The notes under the pieces: generated by a model
What the model was told of the DNA's origin: nothing
The model's input: the letters and a program-made list of their open reading frames with translations, nothing else
The model's database searches: none
Shown here: piece after piece, positions 1-7,448 of the stretch
Layout: every line of letters starts with the position of its first letter
How positions within the stretch are numbered: the first letter of the stretch is position 1
Source: Parabacteroides chinchillae
GTDB lineage: Bacteria > Bacteroidota > Bacteroidia > Bacteroidales > Tannerellaceae
Assembly: GCF_900108035.1 (NCBI RefSeq)
Contig: NZ_FNVS01000001.1
Coordinates: 62,001-126,000 of the forward strand
Length of the DNA stretch: 64,000 bases
Direction: 5' to 3'
Translations under genes and position numbers: made by a program

Positions 1-1
1 G

Positions 2-427
2 TGCCACAGCGGAAGCAAACAATTACATCCGGTCATCCACCTCCATATATTTAACGACAATGGAGATTTATACTTGCAGAAACGCTCCATGACAAAAGAT
101 ATCCAGCCGGGCAAATGGGACACTGCAGTGGGCGGGCATATCGATTACGGAGAAACGGTTGAAGAAGCCTTGCGCCGTGAAGTGCGTGAAGAATTAGGCA
201 TAACAGAGTTCACTCCGGAATTCATTACCAGCTATGTATTCGAATCTGCAATAGAAAAAGAACTGGTGAATACCTTCCGCACAACATACAACGGAATAAT
301 TACTCCTGATAAGGAAGAATTAGACGGCGGCCGTTTTTGGCCGTTGGAAGAGATAAAAGCCAATTTAGGAAAACAGGTTTTCACACCGAACTTCGAAAAA
401 GAATTCAGTAAACTGTTCCTTACATAA
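2..427 (+). CDS. Nudix hydrolase (5' end outside window)
   Basis: Hydrolase of the Nudix family, which cleaves nucleoside diphosphates linked to another moiety. The reading frame is open from base 2, so the true start lies before the window; a TTG at 74 is only an internal leucine. Residues upstream of it (HLHIFNDNGDLYLQKRS) continue the fold. The Nudix box is complete: GGHIDYGETVEEAL followed by RREVREELGI, matching G-x5-E-x7-REUxEExGU. The KDIQPGKWDTAVGGH context resembles the isopentenyl-diphosphate-isomerase-like (YfcD) branch, but the substrate cannot be read from sequence. A strong hairpin terminator follows. Confidence 0.88.
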   Translation, partial: CHSGSKQLHPVIHLHIFNDNGDLYLQKRSMTKDIQPGKWDTAVGGHIDYGETVEEALRREVREELGITEFTPEFITSYVFESAIEKELVNTFRTTYNGIITPDKEELDGGRFWPLEEIKANLGKQVFTPNFEKEFSKLFLT

Positions 428-490
428 TTAACAATGATTTTTTGAAAAAAAGATCAGATGACCCTGCGATATTGAACAAGACATCATAAA

Positions 491-526
491 ACAATCGCCT
501 AGAGCAGTAATATTCTAGGCGATTGT
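491..526. terminator. Bidirectional intrinsic terminator
   Basis: Perfect 13-bp stem (ACAATCGCCTAGA at 491-503 with its complement at 514-526) around a 10-nt loop. T-rich sequence follows on both strands. It lies between two convergent genes and can end both. Confidence 0.85.
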
Positions 527-531
527 CTCAT

Positions 532-849
532 TTATTTTTTACCACGGAACGCTTTTTTTAAGATTTCTGTATAATTCTCCTTAACATATTTGCTTACATT
601 TTTAAGTTCATCAAGATCATGATTTCCAGGTTCTTTATAACCTGTTACTACATATCCTGGTCCACTTGTAGACGGGTCTGTACGAAAAAAATAATGAGCT
701 TCATCTTTTCCATCAGGCTTCTCCAATGTAACATGTTTTTTCTCTTGATGTAGTGTAAAGTGATAATTTCTACCATCCATTGTGAATTTCGGACATTTTC
801 CAGGCGTAACTAAAACGCCACCTATTGGAATTTTTTCTTCTGCTGCCAT
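532..849 (-). CDS. Small hypothetical protein, 105 aa
   Basis: No family recognised. The 105-residue product starts MAAEEKIPIGG and has no signal peptide or membrane segment, so it is probably cytosolic. It is rich in charged residues and ends with a lysine-rich stretch (KKAFRGKK). The middle looks like short beta strands (KFTMDGRNYHFTL, KHVTLEKPDG). Support for a real gene: a consensus TAnnTTTG promoter box about 80 bases upstream on the same strand and a clean terminator directly downstream. Function unknown. Confidence 0.7.
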   Translation of the reverse strand: MAAEEKIPIGGVLVTPGKCPKFTMDGRNYHFTLHQEKKHVTLEKPDGKDEAHYFFRTDPSTSGPGYVVTGYKEPGNHDLDELKNVSKYVKENYTEILKKAFRGKK

Positions 850-931
850 AATATTAAATACTAATTTTCCTACTCTCTCAAAGGCTTTTCGGAATCCGCC
901 TATATTAACTATCTCTGTAAGCTTACAGGAG

Positions 932-939
932 CAAAGATA
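932..939 (-). promoter_or_regulatory. -7 promoter box for the 105-aa gene
   Basis: Minus strand reads TATCTTTG, a match to the Bacteroidetes -7 consensus TAnnTTTG. The predicted transcript starts near 925, giving a leader of about 75 nt. A 14-nt palindrome (CTGTAAGCTTACAG, 915-928) sits at the predicted start and could be an operator. The rest of 940-1240 shows nothing else I can support. Confidence 0.6.
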
Positions 940-1244
940 TAGGTAGTATAAAGGAAAAGATATTATAATGTTTGAGGTTGGGAATTTAGTTTACGAGGTT
1001 AAGAAACTTGGCTTTAAAGTAATAAAATGACAAGAGCTTCATAGTAACTTCTAAATGGCTATTTTTTTCATTAGAAAACTGATAATATTCCGTATTTTTG
1101 CGCCACTTACGCTGTTTACAGTAATCAACTATTATTTCAATCATTTGTGAAAACAGACTTTGAAAACAATGTCTATCTTCACGTAAATGTAATATATATT
1201 TCACTTAGCCGAAATAAGAAACATCGTCCTTTGTCAAAAAGAAT

Positions 1245-1252
1245 TATATTTG
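1245..1252 (+). promoter_or_regulatory. -7 promoter box for the two-component operon
   Basis: TATATTTG matches TAnnTTTG. Transcription would start near 1258, just ahead of the ATG at 1270. This rules out the longer open frame beginning at 1147. Confidence 0.65.
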
Positions 1253-1269
1253 TAAAAAGAATAAAGAGT

Positions 1270-1956
1270 ATGGCAACAACCCGGATCCTTGTAGTAGATG
1301 ATGAAGAAGATTTATGTGAAATCCTCAAGTTTAATCTTGAAACAGAAGGTTATGAAGTAGATACTGCTTTCAGTGCCGAAGAGGCTTTAAAGATGGATTT
1401 ATCCGTTTACCAGTTACTACTGCTTGATGTAATGATGGGAGAAATATCCGGCTTCAAACTGGCAAGCATATTACGTAAAAATGAAAGCACAGCAAACATT
1501 CCCATTATCTTCCTAACTGCCAAAGATACGGAAAACGACATGCTTACCGGATTTAACCTGGGAGCCGACGATTACATATCCAAACCATTCTCTATCCGCC
1601 AGGTTACAGCACGTGTCAAAGCCGTATTAAGGCGGACAGCAAATAAAGAGCAAACCAAAGAAAGCGACCTTTTGGTTTACGAAACATTGGTTATGGACAC
1701 CAAACGCATTAAAGCTACCGTGGATGGCGTAGAAGTAGCTCTTACCAAAAAAGAATTCGAGATACTAAAGCTACTGTTAGAAAATAAAGGGAATGTCTTT
1801 TCAAGAGAAGAAATTCTGTCGCGTATCTGGAAAGACGAAGTGTATGTGTTAGACCGTACTATAGACGTTAACATTACGCGTCTGCGAAAGAAGATAGGCA
1901 TATATGGAAAGAATATCGTAACCCGCTTAGGTTTCGGTTACTGTTTCGAATTTTAA
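1270..1956 (+). CDS. OmpR/PhoB-type response regulator
   Basis: DNA-binding response regulator, 228 aa. Receiver domain residues 4-120: acidic pair D10/D11, phospho-acceptor D53 (LLLLDVMM), T83 and K105 (SKPF). The C-terminal winged helix (about 135-226) carries the usual EILSRIW and DVNITRLRKKI motifs that bind DNA. I chose ATG 1270 because the family starts at this point (TTRILVVDDEED) and the promoter box lies at 1245. The kinase gene begins 12 bases downstream, so the two are co-transcribed and almost certainly cognate. The regulon is unknown; it resembles PhoB/PhoP-like regulators, but no Pho genes are nearby. Confidence 0.92.
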   Translation: MATTRILVVDDEEDLCEILKFNLETEGYEVDTAFSAEEALKMDLSVYQLLLLDVMMGEISGFKLASILRKNESTANIPIIFLTAKDTENDMLTGFNLGADDYISKPFSIRQVTARVKAVLRRTANKEQTKESDLLVYETLVMDTKRIKATVDGVEVALTKKEFEILKLLLENKGNVFSREEILSRIWKDEVYVLDRTIDVNITRLRKKIGIYGKNIVTRLGFGYCFEF

Positions 1957-1968
1957 CAGAAGGCAAAT

Positions 1969-3738
1969 ATGGTCAAGATTGAAGAAGAAAAAAGAAACCG
2001 GGTCCCATTTAGCCAACGGCTGTTCTGGTCTATTTTCTTTATGTTCCTGGGGTTCTCTGTTTGCTTCCTATTGTTCCAATATCAGCGGGAACGTGAATTT
2101 GCACAGGAGAAGCTGAATAATGTGTTAAGCAATTACAACTACCAATTATTCCGCAAAAACCAGCAAACCGACAATATCAATCTTGCTGTCAGACAATTCA
2201 TTGAAGATATTCCCCATAAAGAGCTCCGGGTAACCGTTATCGACCCTTCCGGCAAAGTACTGTTTGACAACAGCGGAACAGAAGAATTCAGCAACCATAA
2301 CGATCGCAGCGAAGTACGCAAAGCCCGTTTATACAACGAAGGATTCGCCATCCGCTCGTCGCGTTCAACCGGTAAACGTTATTTCTATTCGGCCAACAAT
2401 ATAGGCGGATATATTTTCCGTACCGCCCTGCCTTACGATCCATACGTAAAAGGAATCCTTTCCATCAATAAAGACTTTATCTACTTTGCAGTCTTAATGA
2501 TATTGATCTTCTTCTTTGTCCTTTCACGTTTCACATTCAATATTGGCCGGACTATCTCAAAACTACGCGACTTTGCTTTAAACATCCAAAAAGGGCAGAT
2601 ACCCGAAACAGACTATACTTTTCCGAATGACGAATTAGGTGACATTTCACAAAACATCGTTACACTTTATCATCGCCAGCAGAAGACCAAAGACGAGCTT
2701 TCAATGGAACGGAATAAGATTATCAAGCATTTCCAATATTCTAAGGAAGGTTTTGCCATGTTCACTGCCGATGGGAAGGAAATACTGTCCAATATCCTTT
2801 TTATCCAATTCCTGAACATCATATCCGATACACAGATACACCAGGCAGAAGATGTCCTGGATATTCCGGAAATGGAGCCAATCCGCACTTTCCTTACCAA
2901 GACAATCAACCTGCAAAACCGAAAAAATAAAGTACTCCGCCAATCTGTTACCGTCGACAAAAACGGAAAAATATTTCTAATTGAATGCATCCTGTTCCTC
3001 GATAACAGTTACGAATTATCTGTTAACGATATTTCGCGACAGGAAGAAGAAAGCCGTATGAAACGCCAGCTAACACAAAACGTAGCGCACGAACTGAAAA
3101 CACCGGTCAGCAGCATTCAAGGATATTTGGAAACTATTATAAGCAATCCGGATTTAATGCCCGACAAACGCCAATTCTTTTTGGAACGTTGTTATTCACA
3201 AAGTACCCGGCTAACCGGATTACTCCGCGATATATCCGTATTAAACCGTTTGGATGAAGCTGCAGGTATGTTTGACTTATCGGAAGTAAATATACCCAAA
3301 TTAATAGCGGAAATACAGAAAGAATGCTCCAAAGAAATGGAAGAAAAGAAAATTACAGCCGAAGCCATCTTACCGGATAATCCAACCATATACGGCAACT
3401 ATTCACTACTTTATTCCATATTCCGCAATCTGTACGATAATGCAATTGCTTATGCCGGTGAAGAAGTTCATATTACAGTAAACTGCTATAAGGAAGATCC
3501 TAAGTATTATTACTTCAGTTTCTCCGACAATGGCACCGGCATAGCTGAAGAACATATCAACCGTATTTTCGAACGTTTTTACCGGGTAGACAAAGGGCGA
3601 AGCCGTAAAGTAGGCGGAACCGGACTAGGTTTATCCATTGTAAAGAATGGCGTCAACTTCCATAAAGGGCAAATCTCGGCCAAAAGCAGCCTGGGAAAAG
3701 GTGTCACATTTTTCTTTACACTCAAGAAAAAAATATAA
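1969..3738 (+). CDS. PhoR-like membrane sensor histidine kinase
   Basis: Two-component sensor, 589 aa, partner of the preceding regulator. Membrane segments at about residues 19-37 and 170-188 enclose a periplasmic sensing region of about 130 aa. A HAMP linker, a PAS-like region (about 250-350) and the catalytic core follow. The H box is QNVAHELKTPVSSIQGY with phospho-acceptor H374; the N box is FRNLYDNAIAYA; the ATP lid has DNGTGI and GGTGLGLSIVKN. All key residues are present, so the kinase should be active. The signal is unknown. The gene ends 2 bases before the stop of a convergent, truncated LytTR gene. Confidence 0.92.
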   Translation: MVKIEEEKRNRVPFSQRLFWSIFFMFLGFSVCFLLFQYQREREFAQEKLNNVLSNYNYQLFRKNQQTDNINLAVRQFIEDIPHKELRVTVIDPSGKVLFDNSGTEEFSNHNDRSEVRKARLYNEGFAIRSSRSTGKRYFYSANNIGGYIFRTALPYDPYVKGILSINKDFIYFAVLMILIFFFVLSRFTFNIGRTISKLRDFALNIQKGQIPETDYTFPNDELGDISQNIVTLYHRQQKTKDELSMERNKIIKHFQYSKEGFAMFTADGKEILSNILFIQFLNIISDTQIHQAEDVLDIPEMEPIRTFLTKTINLQNRKNKVLRQSVTVDKNGKIFLIECILFLDNSYELSVNDISRQEEESRMKRQLTQNVAHELKTPVSSIQGYLETIISNPDLMPDKRQFFLERCYSQSTRLTGLLRDISVLNRLDEAAGMFDLSEVNIPKLIAEIQKECSKEMEEKKITAEAILPDNPTIYGNYSLLYSIFRNLYDNAIAYAGEEVHITVNCYKEDPKYYYFSFSDNGTGIAEEHINRIFERFYRVDKGRSRKVGGTGLGLSIVKNGVNFHKGQISAKSSLGKGVTFFFTLKKKI

Positions 3739-3740
3739 TA

Positions 3741-3940
3741 TCAGGAAGTAAACCATTCCTTAAACTCCGAAACGCGGGCTTTGCTTACCAGTATCTTTTC
3801 GGGAGCAGGCACTTTCAGATTGACAGACAAACGGCTGTTAAACCATAGGTCTATATCTTTTACAGCCATGCGGGAAATAACAAATTGCCTGTTTACGCGG
3901 AAAAACCGTGAAGGAGGAACCCTTAATACATCACTCAGAT
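3741..3940 (-). pseudogene. LytTR-type response regulator, C-terminal remnant
   Basis: The minus strand encodes the end of a LytTR DNA-binding domain: RVPPSRFFRVNRQFVISR, then a basic beta-rich stretch and the usual ending KARVSEFKEWFTS. LytTR regulators are about 240 aa with an N-terminal receiver; here only about 65 residues remain. The upstream part is replaced by the 3' portion of an IS3-family transposase running the other way. The junction lies somewhere in 3915-3950. The sequence looks like a regulator destroyed by insertion plus deletion. Confidence 0.8.
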
Positions 3941-4273
3941 CGTGGTATACAATACTGCTCCGATGCATATCAGAGATTATTGAAACGGTATCATATCATA
4001 CCGAGCATGACTGAATCCTATGATCCTTATGCAAATGCCATAGCAGAAAGGATAAACGGGATACTCAAACATGAGTTTCTGCTTGAAGACCTTAATCTTC
4101 CATTGACGCAGATGAAGCGTCTGGTAAAGGATGCTGTTTATAAATATAATAATCTCAGACCACATTACTCGTGCGGATACAAAACACCGGAGTATATGCA
4201 CCATCAGAGGCAGATTAAAATTAAAAGTTACAAAAACAAACAGTTCAGCAAGGCTAGCCTTGCTGAACTGTGA
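3917..4273 (+). pseudogene. IS3-family transposase OrfB, C-terminal fragment
   Basis: Encodes the last part of an rve-type (DDE) integrase core. LIHHSDRGIQYCSDAYQ holds the second catalytic Asp and YANAIAERINGILKHEF holds the Glu. The end is the family-typical YNNLRPHYS and TPEYMH. The first Asp and the whole N-terminal helix-turn-helix half are missing, so it cannot be active. The apparent GTG start at 3908 belongs to the neighbouring LytTR sequence, not the transposase. Confidence 0.85.
4241..4270. repeat. Perfect 30-bp palindrome at transposase end
   Basis: CAGTTCAGCAAGGCT at 4241-4255 is followed immediately by its exact complement to 4270. It forms the last codons of the transposase (QFSKASLAEL). 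With a minimal loop it gives a 13-bp hairpin at the gene's end, possibly a terminator or a block to read-through. Confidence 0.8.
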
Positions 4274-4343
4274 TAAATGTGTTAGTTTTGTCCAATAACT
4301 GTAACGGTTATTTAGGACTAGTCATTATTATTTCTTATATTTC

Positions 4344-5732
4344 CTACTTACACATATCATTGATAATCTGAATCAATTCTCCGCCTAATTCTTCGGCTTC
4401 TTTCATTGTATGGGCTTCGGAATAGATACGAATAATAGGTTCGGTATTACTCTTACGAAGATGCACCCATTTATCAGGGAAGTCAATCTTTACACCATCA
4501 ATATCGGTAATATCATACTGGGCAAATTTTTCTTTTACCTTTACAAGGATTGCATCCACATCAATCTCCGGGGTAAGTTGAATCTTTTGCTTTGAAATAA
4601 AGTACGGAGGATAAGTTGCACGCAGTTCGCTGGTCTTCATCTTCTTTTTTGCCAAATGAGACAAGAACAAAGCTATGCCAACCAATGCATCGCGACCATA
4701 ATGACTTGCCGGATAAATAACACCGCCATTTCCTTCGCCACCTATTATAGCATCGGTTGCCTTCATCTTTGTTACAACATTCACCTCTCCTACTGCAGCC
4801 GCATTATATTCGCAACCATGATTACAGGTTACATCACGTAAGGCACGGCTAGAACTAAGATTGCTAACCGTACTACCCGGCGTATGACTCAGAACATAAT
4901 CGGCAATGGCTACCAGCGTATATTCTTCGTTAAACATTTCGCCATTTTCACAAACAATAGCTAAACGGTCTACATCCGGATCAACAACAAAGCCTACATC
5001 AGCCTTTGCATGTTTCATCAAATCCGAAATCTCTGTCAGATTTTCAGGTAATGGTTCCGGATTATGAGAGAAATTACCATGGGGAGCACAATGCAACTTA
5101 AAGATTTCTTTTACACCTAACGCATAAAGCAAATCAGGAAGCACAACACCACCTACCGAATTTACGCAATCGATAGCAACACGGAAGTTGGCAGCCTTAA
5201 TAGCCTCTACATCCACCAAATCCAACTTCAGAACACTTTCGATATGTTTTTGTTTGTAGGTATTATCTGCAGTTACCTTACCCAGATGGTCAACATCGGC
5301 AAACTCAAAATTTTCTGCTGCTGCAATTTCCAATACTTCATTACCTTCTGCAGCATTCAGAAATTCGCCCCGTTCATTTAATAACTTCAAAGCATTCCAC
5401 TGTTTCGGATTATGGCTCGCCGTTAAAATAATTCCACCACAAGCCTGTTCCATAGTAACGGCTATTTCGGTAGTAGGCGTAGTTGCAAGATCAATATCCA
5501 CAACATCAAATCCCATACCTGTAAGTGTACCCAATACCACCTGTTTTACCATCGGACCGGAAATACGGGCATCACGTCCTACAACAATTTTGTTTGTCTT
5601 TACTTTTGTGCTTTTCTTTATAAATGTAGCATAAGCTGCCACAAACTTCACGATAGCCAACGGATTTAACCCGTCATCCGGACTACCACCAATTGTACCG
5701 CGAATACCGGAAATAGATTTAATTAGAGTCAT
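4344..5732 (-). CDS. Phosphohexomutase (phosphoglucosamine/phosphomannomutase family)
   Basis: Alpha-D-phosphohexomutase, 462 aa, moving phosphate between C1 and C6 of hexose phosphates. The catalytic loop is TASHNP with phospho-Ser S106. The Mg2+ loop is DPDVDR, the sugar loop GEGNGG, and the C-terminal phosphate-binding loop RKSNTEPIIRIYSE. The GEGNGG loop departs from the bacterial GlmM form, so it could be a phosphoglucosamine mutase (the usual Bacteroidales annotation, needed for UDP-GlcNAc) or a phosphomannomutase/phosphoglucomutase. It is the last gene of the operon DHH phosphoesterase - DUF4827 - mutase; the gap to DUF4827 is 8 bases. Confidence 0.9.
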   Translation of the reverse strand: MTLIKSISGIRGTIGGSPDDGLNPLAIVKFVAAYATFIKKSTKVKTNKIVVGRDARISGPMVKQVVLGTLTGMGFDVVDIDLATTPTTEIAVTMEQACGGIILTASHNPKQWNALKLLNERGEFLNAAEGNEVLEIAAAENFEFADVDHLGKVTADNTYKQKHIESVLKLDLVDVEAIKAANFRVAIDCVNSVGGVVLPDLLYALGVKEIFKLHCAPHGNFSHNPEPLPENLTEISDLMKHAKADVGFVVDPDVDRLAIVCENGEMFNEEYTLVAIADYVLSHTPGSTVSNLSSSRALRDVTCNHGCEYNAAAVGEVNVVTKMKATDAIIGGEGNGGVIYPASHYGRDALVGIALFLSHLAKKKMKTSELRATYPPYFISKQKIQLTPEIDVDAILVKVKEKFAQYDITDIDGVKIDFPDKWVHLRKSNTEPIIRIYSEAHTMKEAEELGGELIQIINDMCK

Positions 5733-5740
5733 AAGTCAGA

Positions 5741-6298
5741 TTATTTTTCAAATATATACCTTACCTTCTTAAAATAGACAGGAATACCATTCGTGTTAAA
5801 ATAGGTCTGCTGAGTAAATCTTTTAAACGGAACTATCAATTTCACATACGAACTGTCACCTACATAGGCCAGGCCGCTGGCTAGTCCTTCCCCTACAAAA
5901 TCTGCATAATAAGAAGTTTTTGGCTGATTAATCCCATAAGTAAACTCTACAGGAAAAGTGTTGCTTTCCGACAAAGTATTAAAAGATGAGGTATCACCCA
6001 GCAATGGTTTTGCAATAAAACGGCACAACACCTGTGTCTGTCCAAGTACCGCCCGTTGGCCATTACCTGAATCAATCACATTCAGATAAACATCATTATC
6101 CAGCTTCACAAATTGATTGGGTTTAAAAACACCGTCTTCAGGATAATCATCCAATACTTCAATTCCCTCTTCATCAATCAGGCGGTTTATAGCTTTCTTT
6201 TCTGCTTTCAGCATATCCGTATACGTTTTCGTTTTACTACATGATATAGCCACCAGCGCAGCACACACAATCAACAAGAAATTAAAACCTTTTTTCAT
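5741..6298 (-). CDS. DUF4827-type lipoprotein
   Basis: Secreted lipoprotein of 185 aa. I chose the second Met because it starts a clean signal peptide (MKKGFNFLLIVCAALVAISC) with the lipobox Cys at its end; the longer frame from 6328 adds ten unrelated residues. AAAGAG precedes this ATG. The mature part (residues 25-185) resembles the Bacteroidales DUF4827 family, whose fold recalls FKBP-like peptidyl-prolyl isomerases, though catalytic function is not established. It sits between the DHH phosphoesterase and the mutase in one operon. Confidence 0.75.
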   Translation of the reverse strand: MKKGFNFLLIVCAALVAISCSKTKTYTDMLKAEKKAINRLIDEEGIEVLDDYPEDGVFKPNQFVKLDNDVYLNVIDSGNGQRAVLGQTQVLCRFIAKPLLGDTSSFNTLSESNTFPVEFTYGINQPKTSYYADFVGEGLASGLAYVGDSSYVKLIVPFKRFTQQTYFNTNGIPVYFKKVRYIFEK

Positions 6299-6351
6299 CT
6301 GTAACTCTTTAAATATAATGACTGGCAAATGTAAATAATCTCCATCACATC

Positions 6352-7401
6352 TTACGCATTTTTACTCAAATCTTCCATTTTATTAGGATTAAATTCCTCT
6401 AATCCTTTTTCGAAAACGGCAACGGCATCCGATAATGTTCCATAATATTCGCCACCGGAAGCATTTTTATGTCCTCCTCCACTGAAATATTTAGAGGCAA
6501 ACTGATTACAAGGAAAATCGCCAACAGAGCGTAAAGATATTTTCATATAATCCGAATCTTCGCGAATGAATACACTGAAACATATACCTTCTATACTGAG
6601 TGGAAGATTTACAAAACCTTCCGTATCTCCGGTTGCATAATGGAAACGCTTCAATTCTTCATCAGACAATGTAATCAGTGCTGTATGACATCCAGGGTAT
6701 ATTTTCATCTTTTCATACAAGACATACCCCATCAAACGTAAGCGGGATTCCGAATAGACTTGATTCACCTGACGGTATATCAGATCCTTATCTATGCCTT
6801 TCTTTATTAGTTCGCTGATAATCGTATAAATTTCAGGTTTATTTGAATTGTATGTAAAAGAGCCGGTATCTGTCATCATTCCCGTATAAATACATTCGGC
6901 AGCATTTTTATCCAGCAGGTCAAACATGCCCATACGACAAATAAAACGGAATACCATTTCGCTGGTAGAAGACATTTCGGGATAAGACATTATTACACGA
7001 CAAAAATCGGCCGGGTTCAAATGATGATCTATCATTACCTTACGTCCTTCGGCAGCTATAACAACCGGAGCCAGCTTTTCTATACGCTTCGGTTCATTAA
7101 AATCCAAACAGAAGATTACATCCGCTTCACGTATTAATTGTTCGGCAAAATCCGGATATTTCTCATGGATCACTATATCTTTACGTCCCGGCATCCAATT
7201 ATAAAATGAAGGAAATCCATTTGGCACAACCACCGAAACATTATCTTTACCGTAAGCAGTCAGAAAATGATATAAACCTAAAGATGAACCTAGCGCGTCA
7301 CCATCCGGTGATACATGTGTTACTATAACAAAACTTTCGCCTTTTTCTACGTACTTTTTGGCTTTCTGAATCTTTTCTTCGTGAATGATTTTTGTAATCA
7401 T
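6352..7401 (-). CDS. DHH-family phosphoesterase (NrnA-like)
   Basis: 349 aa, DHH/DHHA1 family. Motif I is VTHVSPDGDALGSS, motif III is the signature IDHHLNP, and the C-terminal DHHA1 motif is SGGGHKNASGG. NrnA enzymes degrade short oligoribonucleotides (nanoRNA) and dephosphorylate pAp to AMP, linking RNA turnover to sulfur assimilation. Bacteroidales lack classical Orn, so this is a good candidate for that essential job. It is the first gene of a three-gene operon with its own TACCTTTG promoter box 25 bases upstream. A role in cyclic-dinucleotide breakdown is also possible in this family. Confidence 0.88.
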   Translation of the reverse strand: MITKIIHEEKIQKAKKYVEKGESFVIVTHVSPDGDALGSSLGLYHFLTAYGKDNVSVVVPNGFPSFYNWMPGRKDIVIHEKYPDFAEQLIREADVIFCLDFNEPKRIEKLAPVVIAAEGRKVMIDHHLNPADFCRVIMSYPEMSSTSEMVFRFICRMGMFDLLDKNAAECIYTGMMTDTGSFTYNSNKPEIYTIISELIKKGIDKDLIYRQVNQVYSESRLRLMGYVLYEKMKIYPGCHTALITLSDEELKRFHYATGDTEGFVNLPLSIEGICFSVFIREDSDYMKISLRSVGDFPCNQFASKYFSGGGHKNASGGEYYGTLSDAVAVFEKGLEEFNPNKMEDLSKNA

Positions 7402-7425
7402 ATAATCTTTCTAAATTTTCAAAGC

Positions 7426-7433
7426 CAAAGGTA
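7426..7433 (-). promoter_or_regulatory. -7 promoter box for the DHH operon
   Basis: Minus strand TACCTTTG, matching TAnnTTTG. Predicted start near 7419, giving a leader of under 20 nt to the ATG at 7401. Confidence 0.65.
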
Positions 7434-7448
7434 CGACTTTTTTATGTT

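Larger units (their letters stand above)
3917..4324 (+). mobile_element. Truncated IS3-family insertion sequence
   Basis: Right-hand portion of an IS: the transposase 3' end plus about 50 bases after its stop. The terminal stretch 4287-4324 contains a hairpin (GTCCAATAAC at 4290-4299 with GTTATT-TA-GGAC at 4307-4318) and ends in GACTAGTCA, which I take as the likely right inverted repeat. No matching left end is seen in the window. The exact right boundary is a guess. Confidence 0.65.

Noticed and set aside
74-76. TTG as the start of the Nudix gene
   Set aside because: The frame continues to the window edge with family-like residues, so this is an internal codon of a truncated gene.
1147-1269. 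N-terminal extension of the OmpR-type regulator from an earlier ATG
   Set aside because: The family begins at ATG 1270, and the promoter box at 1245-1252 lies inside the extension.
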